A DNA stretch of 64,000 bases from Thermodesulfobacteriota bacterium (GCA_028278625.1 JANQDY010000149.1:15109-79108), one strand, 5' to 3'. Positions 15,508-24,466 are shown, counted from the first letter of the stretch. Translations and numbers: made by a program. The notes: generated from the letters alone by a model not told the origin.

Positions 15508-17472
15508 ATGAAAGACGGTTTTGGGATATTGGAAAAGCAGTGGAAAATGTATATGGAGTCAGGAAAACTTGATACTAATTTAGTGAGACCCCTTATCATT
15601 TCTTCATGGGAAAGATGCAAGGCTGCTACAGTAAACCAATACGATGGGAGGTGTTATAGGGTTGACGATGATGACATCTTCGGTTCAGAAGAAAATGATG
15701 TGTTGGTGGAAGTTGCAGCACCCATGATGGAATCCATCTATGAATGTATTAAGGGCACAGGTTTTATGGCTGCCCTTGTAAATAAAAACGGTTTTATTCT
15801 AAAAGTGATTGGCGATTTTCAGGTCGTTAAAAGAGCGGAAGAGTTGAATTTTGCTGTTGGCTCCGATTGGAGAGAAGAATCCGTAGGAACCAATGCAATG
15901 GGTACTTGCCTTGCCTCCGGAATGCCCGTTCAGGTTAATGGGCCCGAGCACTTCTGCCAAAAACATCACCCGTGGACATGTTCAGCTGCACCCATATATG
16001 GCGTTTCCGGGTCAATCACGGGATGCCTCAATTTGTCCGGGCCCTGGGAGAACCGCCATCCCCACACGCTGGGAATGGTAATCGCCAAAGCTCTCGCAAT
16101 ACAAAACCGTTTGCTTGAGCGGAATGCTAAGAAGGAACTGCGTTTATCGCGCAGTCGCTTCAGTGCGGTCGTTAATAACGTTTCAGAAGGGATCTTATCC
16201 TTTGATTCAAGAGGAATGCTTGTGAGCGCAAGCCCAATTGCGTGTGACATTATGCGGTTGGATCAAAAGGCAATTATTGGGCAGAGAATAGAATCCTTGT
16301 TTAAAGGATTCGGCGATATCGCCGAGATCCTGAGATCTTCCCAAAGGGGGGAGAACGGAAAATATTCTGTTGACACTCCCGGAGGCAGGCTCAGTTGTAT
16401 CGTTTCTCCTGCTACCACGGGTGATAAAAATGAAGAGAGCGCGGGAGCGCTCGTCATTCTAAACTCCAAGAAGCATTTTGGCAGCAAATCTGCAAATATG
16501 GCAAGCAACGATTCTGAATATTGTTTTGATGATATCATTGGAGAGAGCAAAGGTATTAAATCAGCAAAAAGCATGGCCCAAAAAATCAGCGCAAGTGATT
16601 CCACGGTACTCATATTAGGTGAGAGCGGGACGGGAAAAGAACTTTTTGCGCAAGCGATCCACAATGCCGGGAAGCGCAAATACGGCCCATTTGTACCAGT
16701 GAATTGCGGTGGCATGCCCGGCACCCTCATACAGAGCGAACTATTTGGCTATTGCAGCGGTGCCTTTACAGGTGCCAGGCGTGGAGGACAGGCCGGGAAA
16801 TTTGAATGTGCAAGCGGCGGGACGATTTTCCTGGATGAAATAGGCGACATGCCTGAAGTTTTGCAGGCCAATTTTTTGCGAGTGCTTGAGGAGGGTAGTG
16901 TCGTTCGCGTGGGTACCAGCGTCCAGGTGCCGGTGGATGTTCGAGTAATTGCCGCCACGAATAAGGATTTACAGCAGATGGTAAGGAAAGGCGGTTTTCG
17001 TGAAGACCTTTTCTATCGCGTGAACGTGGTGACGATAGAATTGTGTTCTCTAAGAGAGAGAATAGAAGATCTTCGATTGCTCGTGGATCATTTCCTGGAT
17101 TCATTCTCAGCTCAATTGGTAAATCGTGTCAAGAAAGTAGAGGATGCGGCATTAGAAATTATGATGCAATATCACTGGCCTGGGAATGTGAGAGAACTGA
17201 GAAATGTCATTGAGCATGCCATACACATCACGGACGGAGATACCATCAAATGTCAGAATCTTCCAAAGTATTTATTGGATGAAAGGATGCGATCTTCGAC
17301 GGTCCCTGTGAGAGCCGGTACCCTGAAGGATGTTGAAATGAAGGCCATCATGGAGACACTCAAGGTTCATAAAGGGAATATCAGCAAAACAGCGATGGCT
17401 TTGGGTATCAATCGGAATACCCTATACGACAAGATGAAAAAGTACAATATTGATAACCCATTTCATCGATAG
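15508..17472 (+). CDS. sigma-54-dependent transcriptional activator, AcoR-like (GAF-PAS-AAA+-Fis)
   Basis: The start is placed at ATG 15508, where AGAGG sits 6 bases upstream; an ATG at 15502 has no room for one. The 654-residue protein has an N-terminal GAF-type sensor (about 70-190, with VGTNAMGTCLA), a PAS domain (205-300), an AAA+ domain (335-565) with Walker A GESGTGKE near 371, the sigma-54 contact loop GAFTGA near 418, and a C-terminal Fis-type HTH (NRNTLYDKMKKY). This layout is typical of AcoR/AcoX activators of alcohol and acetoin catabolism. The next gene is an alcohol dehydrogenase with a -24/-12 promoter and palindromic upstream sites, so that gene is the likely target. Confidence 0.92.
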   Translation: MKDGFGILEKQWKMYMESGKLDTNLVRPLIISSWERCKAATVNQYDGRCYRVDDDDIFGSEENDVLVEVAAPMMESIYECIKGTGFMAALVNKNGFILKVIGDFQVVKRAEELNFAVGSDWREESVGTNAMGTCLASGMPVQVNGPEHFCQKHHPWTCSAAPIYGVSGSITGCLNLSGPWENRHPHTLGMVIAKALAIQNRLLERNAKKELRLSRSRFSAVVNNVSEGILSFDSRGMLVSASPIACDIMRLDQKAIIGQRIESLFKGFGDIAEILRSSQRGENGKYSVDTPGGRLSCIVSPATTGDKNEESAGALVILNSKKHFGSKSANMASNDSEYCFDDIIGESKGIKSAKSMAQKISASDSTVLILGESGTGKELFAQAIHNAGKRKYGPFVPVNCGGMPGTLIQSELFGYCSGAFTGARRGGQAGKFECASGGTIFLDEIGDMPEVLQANFLRVLEEGSVVRVGTSVQVPVDVRVIAATNKDLQQMVRKGGFREDLFYRVNVVTIELCSLRERIEDLRLLVDHFLDSFSAQLVNRVKKVEDAALEIMMQYHWPGNVRELRNVIEHAIHITDGDTIKCQNLPKYLLDERMRSSTVPVRAGTLKDVEMKAIMETLKVHKGNISKTAMALGINRNTLYDKMKKYNIDNPFHR

Positions 17473-17604
17473 TATCCCTGGTGCATGCGTTTTAAGATGG
17501 TGCGAACCCCTTCATTCTTCGAAGAGCGTCTTTTATTGTGTTTAAGGATCTTTTCGAAACGCCTTCAAGGGTGACTTTCTACCCCAACTGGCATATTCTT
17601 GAAG

Positions 17605-17633
17605 TGTTCGAATATCGAACAGCGTGTTCGAAC
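17605..17633 (+). promoter_or_regulatory. upstream activator site 1 plus half site
   Basis: TGTTCG-AATAT-CGAACA (17605-17621) is a perfect inverted repeat. It is followed 3 bases later by another TGTTCGAAC (17625-17633). The arms are identical to the palindrome at 17981. It lies about 470 bases upstream of the sigma-54 promoter, compatible with enhancer action by the activator at 15508. Confidence 0.65.
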
Positions 17634-17980
17634 TTAAGGCAAATACAGCATCAACCTCAACCCATTTAAAAGTAATTCTTAATTAATAACAGTGTGTTAT
17701 CTAGTTTCCAATTATCTTCTCAGTTCATAGGTCACCTTTCCCGCCAGATTGAAAAAACTGCCTTGTCTAAAGCATCCGGTTCTGCGGATGCAAGAAATGA
17801 ATCGCTTTCCTCGGAAGAGCGATTGTGTTTTAAAAACGCTCGCGAGATGCATCTATCCTTGATCAACGTTCTCTCTTCCCAGTTGCTTTGAGGCCAAAAA
17901 AAACCGCTGCCGTCAATAAAAATGCTCTCCATCTGACTGAAAAGCATTGGTTTGGAAATTCGTCTGAAAAATTTCTTGCT

Positions 17981-17997
17981 GTTCGCAGAACGAACAG
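17981..17997 (+). promoter_or_regulatory. upstream activator site 2
   Basis: TGTTCG-CAGAA-CGAACA has the same 6-base arms and 5-base spacer as site 1. It sits about 80 bases upstream of the -24 element, a usual enhancer distance for sigma-54 activators. Confidence 0.7.
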
Positions 17998-18074
17998 TTT
18001 CGTTTCTTCTTCTATAGTCTACTATTTCACGAATAAATCCATGAAAACAATATGTTGTATTGAATTTCAATGGT

Positions 18075-18092
18075 TTGGCATCTCTATTGCAA
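18075..18092 (+). promoter_or_regulatory. sigma-54 (-24/-12) promoter of the alcohol dehydrogenase gene
   Basis: TTGGCATCTCTATTGCAA matches the TTGGCA-N6-TTGCW consensus, with GG at 18077-18078 and GC at 18089-18090, exactly 12 bases apart. Transcription should start near 18102, giving a leader of about 227 bases before the 18329 start. Confidence 0.75.
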
Positions 18093-18150
18093 GCATATAT
18101 GGCGAAAACGGGCGGACTTAATAAACGGACTCAAAAATAACTTTCACTTA

Positions 18151-18246
18151 ATGACGGCTTTGGTAATGCCCAAAACAGAAGCTGAAAGGGTTTTTGCCGT
18201 TCAGATTGATATGCAGAAAGAATTGGCAACAATGGGGGGGTGGTAG
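18151..18246 (+). CDS. possible leader peptide or frameshifted small gene
   Basis: This is a 31-codon frame in the leader of the alcohol dehydrogenase transcript, with an alternative start at 18166. It ends just after a run of seven Gs (18234-18240). A one-base change in the run would continue the frame into VVEGYLQVGTIVGLIYEAGN, which reads like real protein. No ribosome-binding site is visible. It could be a small gene broken at the homopolymer, a frameshifted gene, or chance. Confidence 0.25.
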   Translation: MTALVMPKTEAERVFAVQIDMQKELATMGGW

Positions 18247-18328
18247 AAGGCTATTTGCAGGTTGGTACGATCGTTGGGCTGATTTACGAAGCAGGCAACA
18301 CTTTAGAACAAGAGAAAAGGAGGAAGTT

Positions 18329-19672
18329 ATGGCTAAGAAAAAATTTGTGCCCTGTCCGAAGTGGGAATTGCCACCCGAAGGAACGTGGGTGCCCTATGAT
18401 TTGACGCGGGCAGAAATGAAGAAGCAGTTTAATTCAGATATCAGACAATTTCCTTTGACCTACATTGGTCAGGTTTCACCTTCGATTGTGGGATGGGGAG
18501 CCCACAAACAGGTCGGCGTGGAAGCTAACGGCAACGGAATCAAGCATGCCCTCATAACCACCACAGGTCTTACCAGCACTGGAATTGTGGAAGAGATTCA
18601 ATCGGTTCTCAAGCAAGCGGGCGTTGAAAGCACTGTATTTGATGGAATCACCACGAACCCAAAGGATCATGAATGTGAAGCCGGCTATCAGGCGTACAAA
18701 GACGCTGGTTGCGATGGGGTAGTGAGCGTGGGCGGCGGGAGTTCGCACGACTCCGGGAAAGCGATTCGTATTCAGGCCGTATGCGAAAAGATCGGGGATA
18801 AGCGAAAATTGCGTGATTTTGCATGTAATTTGAACCCCCATTATACCACTAAAATGCCCACGTATCCCGACATTTCCGTCATTCCTCAAATCGCTGTCAA
18901 CTGCTCCACTGGAACAGGGGCCCAGTTTACCACGACGGCAGTCATTAACGACACCGAATGGCAATATAAGCTGGTCTGCGTGACCCCAGGTTCGCTGCCA
19001 AGCGTGGCCATCGATGATCCGCTGCTTCATAGAACCCAACCGCCTGATGTTCTGGCCGGTGCAGGTATGGATGCTATTGTCCACGCTTTAGAATCATTGA
19101 CGGGCCGTCTGAACTGCCCTGTGGCAAGATCTCAAAGCCTCATGGGAATTCAATTGATGGCAGCAAATCTGCGGGAAGCGGTGGGAAATCCTCAGAACCA
19201 CGTGGCCATGGAGAACATTGTCTGGGGAATGGTGCTTTGCTCCTACGGTTTTCTTAAGGTTGGCGCTGTCGGTGTTATCCACACCCTTGCACATATGCTT
19301 GGCGCCATGGGTGACGGACTGGCACACCACGGACTTGCCAATGCCATCTTTATGATTCCGATATCCCGCTGGAATTGCATTGCCAATCCCCAGGCATACA
19401 AAGATGTGGGCTTGGCGATCGGCATGGAGCATATCATGCATTGGACGCCGATTCGTGGTGCCGAAGCAGCCATTGATGAATTGGAAAAACTGAGAAACGA
19501 CGTTGGCATTACCAATTGCAGCCTGAAACAGTTTGATTGGTTTATGGAAGATCCCGACGGTTACATCAACCATGCGGCCGAATGGGGATACAATGATTTT
19601 ACAAGGGAAGCCAATAACAGGCAGACGACGCCTCAAGACCTTAAGGATTTAATGTATAGCCAGATTTATTAG
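18329..19672 (+). CDS. iron-containing alcohol dehydrogenase (group III), candidate mycofactocin-linked nicotinoprotein
   Basis: The start is ATG 18329 with AAAGGAGGAAG upstream; the frame is open further 5' but has no ribosome site. The 447-residue protein has the Fe-ADH Rossmann motif VGGGSSHDSGK (about 133-143) and the metal ligands in MDAIVHALESL (Asp, His) and IHTLAHMLG...HHGLANAI (two His). The family includes NDMA-dependent methanol dehydrogenases, whose NAD is tightly bound and which are thought to pass electrons to mycofactocin. A mycofactocin locus begins 11 kb downstream, so such a role is plausible but unproven. Its expression is probably sigma-54-dependent. The substrate would be a primary alcohol or diol. 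Confidence 0.88.
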   Translation: MAKKKFVPCPKWELPPEGTWVPYDLTRAEMKKQFNSDIRQFPLTYIGQVSPSIVGWGAHKQVGVEANGNGIKHALITTTGLTSTGIVEEIQSVLKQAGVESTVFDGITTNPKDHECEAGYQAYKDAGCDGVVSVGGGSSHDSGKAIRIQAVCEKIGDKRKLRDFACNLNPHYTTKMPTYPDISVIPQIAVNCSTGTGAQFTTTAVINDTEWQYKLVCVTPGSLPSVAIDDPLLHRTQPPDVLAGAGMDAIVHALESLTGRLNCPVARSQSLMGIQLMAANLREAVGNPQNHVAMENIVWGMVLCSYGFLKVGAVGVIHTLAHMLGAMGDGLAHHGLANAIFMIPISRWNCIANPQAYKDVGLAIGMEHIMHWTPIRGAEAAIDELEKLRNDVGITNCSLKQFDWFMEDPDGYINHAAEWGYNDFTREANNRQTTPQDLKDLMYSQIY

Positions 19673-19689
19673 AACAGATACCATGCCGA

Positions 19690-19738
19690 CAAGGTCAGGT
19701 TCTGCCGATTTTGAGCCTGACCTTGCTCCGGCTTTTTT
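19690..19738 (+). terminator. rho-independent terminator after the alcohol dehydrogenase
   Basis: CAAGGTCAGG (19690-19699) pairs with CCTGACCTTG (19716-19725) around a 16-base loop and is followed closely by a T6 run at 19733-19738. It ends the sigma-54-controlled transcript, making AOR2 a separate unit. Confidence 0.7.
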
Positions 19739-19841
19739 CATGAACGGTTTATTTGGTGAAAGACATCTTTTTTCTCGACGCAGATGTCGTATTGAATGAC
19801 AGGTTTTTTTCCGGGGAAATGGCTTTAAATAGGGGGTAGGT

Positions 19842-21704
19842 ATGCGACTGACCAAAGGCGGGTACTGGGGAAAAGCGCTCAGGGTTGATTTGAGCGAAGG
19901 GAAAGTTTCTGAAGAAACTCTATTTGACGAAGAAATGAAAAGTGTGCTGGGAGGTTCGGGATATGGGGCCAAAATTCTGTATCAAGAAGTTCCTGCCACC
20001 GTACAACCGTTGGATCCCGAGAATAGAATCATTTTTGGTTTAGGCCCGTATCAGGCAACAAAGACAACGGGATCTGCCAAATTTAGTATCGTTTCGCGAT
20101 CTCCCCTCACCGGTATATTTGGAGAGACAGCCGCCGGCGCCAACTGGGGCGTTGAACTCAAAAATGCCGGCTTTGATGCATTGATTGTTCAAGGCAAAGC
20201 TGAAAACCCGGTGTATTTGTCCATTACGAATGATAAAGGCGAACTTCGGGATGCCACCAGCATGTGGGGCAAAGACGCTTATGATTCAACGGATCTGATC
20301 CGTGATGACCTCGGCAACAAGAAGGCGAGTGTGGCATGTATCGGTCAAGCCGGCGAAAAGCAGGTGGCCATCGCATGCATTGTCATTGACAAACACAGTT
20401 TTGGCGGCAGGTGTGGTTTGGGCGCCGTCATGGGAAGCAAGAATTTAAAGGCCGTGGTGGTAAAAGGAAGCAGAAGACCCCGCGTTGCGGATAAGGAGAA
20501 ACTGGCTGATTTAACGAAAAGCCTCGGGTCAATGGTAAACGAGAACACCAAGGACTGGTTACGATTGCATGGTACTCCCGCGGTTGTGGGAGGATCCGAA
20601 GAAGCCGGTGATATGCCGATAAAATACTGGACGGGCGATACCTGGAAAGATGGCGCCGAGAAGATAGGAGCCCCCAATTATACGGAAGTCCTCGGGGCAA
20701 AACCGTGGCCATGTAAATACTGTGTGGTTGGATGTCACCGAAAAGTAAAGGTAGATGAACCCGCCAAGTACTTCGTGGAAGAGGGAGCGGGTCCGGAGTA
20801 CGAAACACTTGGAATGTTCGGAACCTGTTGTTTGGTGGATGATGTGAAGGCCATAGCAAAGTGTAACGACCTCTGTAACCGCTATGGCATTGATACCATT
20901 TCTGCCGGAGCTTTCGTCGGATTCACCATGTCTTGTTTTGAATCGGGATTTCTAAACAAGGACGACACCGGCGGCTTTTCAGTTGCGTGGGGTGATGCGG
21001 ATGGCATGGTCGAAATGACCCGGCAAATCGGTGAAAGGGACGGCTTTTTTGGCGAACTGTTCGCAGACGGGATTGCCCCCGCCGCAAAGAAAATCGGCAG
21101 AGGAGCAGAGGCGATGGTGGTTCACATAAAAGGGCTGGATTTGCCGGCTCATGATCCGCGTGCGTTCCATTCTTTGGCGGTCAATTATGCAACAGGAAAC
21201 AGGGGTGGCTGTCATGAAAGGGGAAATCCGCAAGTTGCCTCTTTAGGAGCACTTCTGCCGGCAGCCGGCATAAAAGAAGTCGTTGATCCCCATGAGATGT
21301 TGAATTCCGAGTTCGTAGCGGCAAAGTACCAAGATTATGCGGCACTCACCAATTCACTATGCCACTGTAAATTCATGTTCTTCGGGGGACTGGGGCTGGA
21401 AAACATGCTGGACATTCTGAACGCCACCACTGGATGGGACTGGAGTATGGATGAGTTCCTGGAAGCAGGTGAAAGAATAACCAATATTCAAAGACTGGTG
21501 AACGTGAAGTATGGTATTTCCCGAAAAGACGATACAATTCCCGAAAGAATTCTTATTCCCGCCAAAGAGGGTGGCCGCGCCGGGAAAGCGCCCAAAGAGA
21601 TAGAGCTTTTGGAAGCCCTGGATCGCTATTATGAACTGCGGGGTTGGGACAAGGATGGAAAGCCGACCGCAAGCACGATTAGCAGACTCAACATCCAACT
21701 GTAA
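19842..21704 (+). CDS. aor: aldehyde:ferredoxin oxidoreductase, copy 2
   Basis: The 620-residue AOR family protein has the N-terminal GGSGYGAKILYQE and SPLTGIFGETAAG regions, the 4Fe-4S ligands CKYCVVGC (about 291-298), the DLPAHDPRAFHSLAVNYATG pterin-binding segment, and the last cluster ligand in LTNSLCHCKFMF. It is clearly a paralogue, not a duplicate, of AOR1 (GGMTGIDD and other segments differ). It heads the cluster of kinase, enolase-like enzyme and ABC importer. Its expected role is oxidising the aldehyde made by the upstream alcohol dehydrogenase to a carboxylate with ferredoxin. Confidence 0.9.
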   Translation: MRLTKGGYWGKALRVDLSEGKVSEETLFDEEMKSVLGGSGYGAKILYQEVPATVQPLDPENRIIFGLGPYQATKTTGSAKFSIVSRSPLTGIFGETAAGANWGVELKNAGFDALIVQGKAENPVYLSITNDKGELRDATSMWGKDAYDSTDLIRDDLGNKKASVACIGQAGEKQVAIACIVIDKHSFGGRCGLGAVMGSKNLKAVVVKGSRRPRVADKEKLADLTKSLGSMVNENTKDWLRLHGTPAVVGGSEEAGDMPIKYWTGDTWKDGAEKIGAPNYTEVLGAKPWPCKYCVVGCHRKVKVDEPAKYFVEEGAGPEYETLGMFGTCCLVDDVKAIAKCNDLCNRYGIDTISAGAFVGFTMSCFESGFLNKDDTGGFSVAWGDADGMVEMTRQIGERDGFFGELFADGIAPAAKKIGRGAEAMVVHIKGLDLPAHDPRAFHSLAVNYATGNRGGCHERGNPQVASLGALLPAAGIKEVVDPHEMLNSEFVAAKYQDYAALTNSLCHCKFMFFGGLGLENMLDILNATTGWDWSMDEFLEAGERITNIQRLVNVKYGISRKDDTIPERILIPAKEGGRAGKAPKEIELLEALDRYYELRGWDKDGKPTASTISRLNIQL

Positions 21705-21869
21705 TGGCAATTTTTCTTTGATGATATCTCTGTCATTAAGAAAGTCGAACTGGAATTCTGCCCTGTGAAAAAGATAGGCCCTACAATTTTGAGCGCTGTG
21801 AACCAAGGAAATTATAGTGGGGCCGCCTGTCTGCTACTGAAAAGGTGACAATAATAAGGAGGAAAAAGA

Positions 21870-22913
21870 ATGATCAAAATAACCAGAGATAATATCAAGG
21901 ATTATTTATTGTCCAACAACCTTGTGGAAAAAGGGGAAGATGTATCCATCGAGCCATTGGGTGGATTCTGGGGTGGCATGGGCGTTTCAAGCACCCTTAT
22001 CAAAGTCGAAGGTCCGAAGAGCAAGTTTGTTCTGAAGCAACCCCTCCCGGAACTTGCGGTGAAAGATTTCTGGCCATGTGACACCGCCCGTATCGAAAAG
22101 GAAAAAAATTGTATCGAAGCTTTGGCCAGTATCGTTGGCGAGGAGTTGGTACCCAAAATACTTTTCTTTGACAAAGACAATGACGTCCTGGTTATGAGCT
22201 TGATTCCGCCGGAATGGGAATTATGGAAAAGGCAGTTGCTGGACGGCAGGGTTGATGACAGAGTTAGCATGAGGTCAGCCGAGGTGCTGGCGCAAATACA
22301 CAACAAAACGTTTCAGAACAAAGATATCCAAGAAAAATTTGACGATAGAATTGTACTCTATCAGCTGAGGGTGGACCCCTATTACAAAACCGTAGCAGAG
22401 AGGCATCCCCAGGTAGCCGATGTGGTTTTGGCCGACATGGAGCGGATGCTGTCAACCAGGCAATGTCTGGTACTTGGTGACTACAGTCCCAAGAATATTT
22501 TGACCAAAGACGGGGAAGTTGTTCTTCTCGACCTTGAAATTGGCCATTATGGCGATCCTATACTTGACTTCGCCTCCTGTTTGAATCATCTGCTGCTTAA
22601 ATTCATTCATTTTTCTTTCCTGAAACAGAGCCCTCAATATGAATACTTGAAAACGGCTGAAAGCTACTGCGCAACGTACTTTGACACTCTTGAATTTGGG
22701 GAAGAAAAGACACTGAACTTAAACGCAGTAAAAGATCTCGGATGCTTGATGCTGGCAAGAGTCGACGGAAAGTCACCGGTTGAGTACATCACCGATGACA
22801 ACGCCAAAGACATCGTGAGACGTATTAGCCAAGACATTTTGCTTGGGGACTACAGTACACTGAACCAAGTTTTCGAGATGATCGACCGCGAAATGCAGCA
22901 TCCTGCATCTTAA
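21870..22913 (+). CDS. APH-fold small-molecule kinase (phosphotransferase family, methylthioribose-kinase-like)
   Basis: The 347-residue protein has the aminoglycoside-phosphotransferase/choline-kinase fold. It shows an ATP-binding Lys in FVLKQPLP (about 53-60), the catalytic loop LGDYSPKNIL (about 206-215) in which the Asp and Asn are kept while the usual first His is Leu, and the metal-binding VVLLDLEIGHYGDP (Asp near 223). The N-terminus resembles methylthioribose kinase and related sugar kinases rather than antibiotic kinases. It lies 23 bases before the enolase-like gene, with which it is probably co-translated. It may therefore make the phosphorylated substrate for that enzyme. Confidence 0.8.
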   Translation: MIKITRDNIKDYLLSNNLVEKGEDVSIEPLGGFWGGMGVSSTLIKVEGPKSKFVLKQPLPELAVKDFWPCDTARIEKEKNCIEALASIVGEELVPKILFFDKDNDVLVMSLIPPEWELWKRQLLDGRVDDRVSMRSAEVLAQIHNKTFQNKDIQEKFDDRIVLYQLRVDPYYKTVAERHPQVADVVLADMERMLSTRQCLVLGDYSPKNILTKDGEVVLLDLEIGHYGDPILDFASCLNHLLLKFIHFSFLKQSPQYEYLKTAESYCATYFDTLEFGEEKTLNLNAVKDLGCLMLARVDGKSPVEYITDDNAKDIVRRISQDILLGDYSTLNQVFEMIDREMQHPAS

Positions 22914-22936
22914 GAAAGGGGGAGGAGCAAAACACT

Positions 22937-24175
22937 ATGGTTGAAATAAAAAATGTCCACGCGCGTGAAGTCCTGGATTCAAGGGGAACACCCACCGTGG
23001 AGGTTGAGGTAACGGTTGATTCAGGCATTATTGGTCATGCCATAATTCCTTCTGGCGCATCAGTGGGCAAACACGAAGCGGTGGAGTTAAGGGATGGCGA
23101 TAAAAAGCGATATCAGGGCAAGGGGGTACTCAAAGCTGTCAACAACGTTAACGAAACGATCGCTCCCGAATTGATTGGCTTTAACGTTCTGAACCAATCG
23201 AAGCTCGATGACCTACTTAATGATCTTGACGGGACGGAAAACAAGTCAAAGCTCGGGGCCAATGCGATTCTTGGGGTGTCGTTGGCTGCGGCCAAAGCCG
23301 GGGCAAAGGCTTCAGGCCTACCGCTTTATCGATACATTGGAGGAACGGGTCCGAAAAGGTTGCCTATCCCAATGATAAGCATGGTTGTAGGGGGCGAACA
23401 TGCGGGCTGGAACCAGGATTTTCAGGATTTCTTCATCATTCCCGTAGGTGCGAGCCGGTTCAGCGAATCACTCTCATATGCCAGCGATGTCTATAAAACA
23501 TTGAAAAAGACTTTTCAGAAGATGGGATTTCGGGGTGTATCCGATACAGGTGGTTTCTGTCCTACCCTCGGTTCGAACATTGAGGCGCTTAATGTTTTGA
23601 CCAAGGCTATTGGTGATGCCGGCTATGAACCCGGGAAGGATATTGCCATCGGCATGGATGTAGCGTCTGAGATGTTCTTCAAAGAGGGCAAGTACAACCT
23701 GCACAGTGAAAATAAGAGCTTGGACCAAACAGAGATGATTGGTCTCCTTGAAGAGATGGCAACCAATTATCCCGTTATCGTTATCGAGGACGGACTAAGC
23801 GAAGATGACTTCGATGGATGGAAATTGCTTACCGAGCGACTCGGGAGCAAAATAAAGCTTATTGGCGACGACCTCTTTGCCACCAACCCCGAAAGGTTAA
23901 AAAAGGGCATCGACATGGGTTTTGCCAATGCCATCCTGGTGAAATTAAATCAAATCGGCACCCTCAGCGAAACCTTAGAAGTGGTCGATCTGGCGAAGAA
24001 TGCTGGATACGACAACATCATTTCCAAAAGATCGGGTGAGACAGAGGATACCACCATTGCTGATTTTTCCGTGGCAGTCGGCGCTGAAATGGTGAAATTT
24101 GGTTCATTGGCCAGGTCTGAATGTTTGGCCAAGTACAATCGCCTGTTAAGGATAGAAGAAGATCTGGAGTCGTGA
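22937..24175 (+). CDS. enolase-superfamily protein: enolase homologue with altered catalytic residues
   Basis: This 412-residue enolase homologue aligns over the full length, with the ELRDGDK segment and the C-terminal SGETEDTTIADFSVAVG, KFGSLARSE and KYNRLLRIEE blocks. The metal ligands are kept (Asp241, Glu284, Asp311), as are the catalytic lysines (Lys336, Lys387). However, the dehydration residues differ: yeast Glu168 is Asp164 (QDFFI), Glu211 in GDEGG is Thr204 (SDTGG), and His373 in SHRSGE is Lys364 (SKRSGE). It could bind Mg and a 2-phosphoglycerate-like ligand but use different acid/base chemistry. It is embedded between a kinase and an ABC importer, not with housekeeping genes. A simple glycolytic enolase is unlikely. 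Confidence 0.85.
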   Translation: MVEIKNVHAREVLDSRGTPTVEVEVTVDSGIIGHAIIPSGASVGKHEAVELRDGDKKRYQGKGVLKAVNNVNETIAPELIGFNVLNQSKLDDLLNDLDGTENKSKLGANAILGVSLAAAKAGAKASGLPLYRYIGGTGPKRLPIPMISMVVGGEHAGWNQDFQDFFIIPVGASRFSESLSYASDVYKTLKKTFQKMGFRGVSDTGGFCPTLGSNIEALNVLTKAIGDAGYEPGKDIAIGMDVASEMFFKEGKYNLHSENKSLDQTEMIGLLEEMATNYPVIVIEDGLSEDDFDGWKLLTERLGSKIKLIGDDLFATNPERLKKGIDMGFANAILVKLNQIGTLSETLEVVDLAKNAGYDNIISKRSGETEDTTIADFSVAVGAEMVKFGSLARSECLAKYNRLLRIEEDLES

Positions 24176-24181
24176 ACAAAA

Positions 24182-24231
24182 CCCGGTCCTCATATAAGCC
24201 TAAACCACAGATACCATAAGGAAGGACCGGG
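24182..24231 (+). repeat. stem-loop between enolase-like gene and transporter genes
   Basis: CCCGGTCCT (24182-24190) is the exact reverse complement of AGGACCGGG (24223-24231), with a 32-base loop. There is no T run after it, so it is more likely an mRNA processing or stability element, or an operator, than a terminator. Confidence 0.5.
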
Positions 24232-24264
24232 CAACAGAGAAGAATTGGACAGGAGGTATGGCAG

Positions 24265-24465
24265 ATGTTTTTACCGCGAATGACATGGGGAAACTGGCTG
24301 TTCTGGGGAATTTTAGCTTTTTTTGGCGTCAATTTCCTCTGGCTGGGGTGGCTTGAACTCTACATTCCTCAATGGGTCGGCGCTTTGATAGGGCTCATCG
24401 CTTTCCTGGCTTTGCTTATCTATGGTCCGCGTGAAAAGGAAGAAGTTGAAGAAGGAGAAGAATAA
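24265..24465 (+). CDS. small membrane protein of an ABC transporter operon
   Basis: This 66-residue protein has two hydrophobic helices (about 9-29 and 34-53) and a charged acidic tail (PREKEEVEEGEE). AGGAGG lies 8 bases before the ATG; a nearby ATG at 24258 is in another frame. The stop and the next start are one base apart, so it is coupled to the first ATPase. Position is like the small accessory membrane protein (DUF2160/GlpU) in rhizobial-type glycerol importers, but no sequence similarity could be confirmed. Confidence 0.65.
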   Translation: MFLPRMTWGNWLFWGILAFFGVNFLWLGWLELYIPQWVGALIGLIAFLALLIYGPREKEEVEEGEE

Positions 24466-24466
24466 T

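Larger units (their letters stand above)
17473..18328 (+). other. 856-base regulatory region upstream of the alcohol dehydrogenase
   Basis: It holds two 17-bp palindromes, a half site, a -24/-12 promoter and a possible 31-codon leader ORF, annotated separately. A 65-codon GTG-started frame at 17694-17891 also exists, but it has no ribosome site or known family and lies between the two operators. It may be an eroded gene end. Confidence 0.6.

Noticed and set aside
17588..17604. TGGCATATTCTTGA as a -24/-12 promoter
   Set aside because: The second element lacks GC and is one base off the required spacing, and it lies upstream of the activator sites.
17694..17891. 65-codon frame starting with GTG between the two operators
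   Set aside because: The peptide looks plausible, but there is no ribosome site, no known family and its position is between regulatory sites, so it was not called as a gene.
22937..24175. Call as ordinary housekeeping enolase
   Set aside because: Three catalytic positions differ from all standard enolases known to me, and the context is catabolic, so the plain name eno was withheld.
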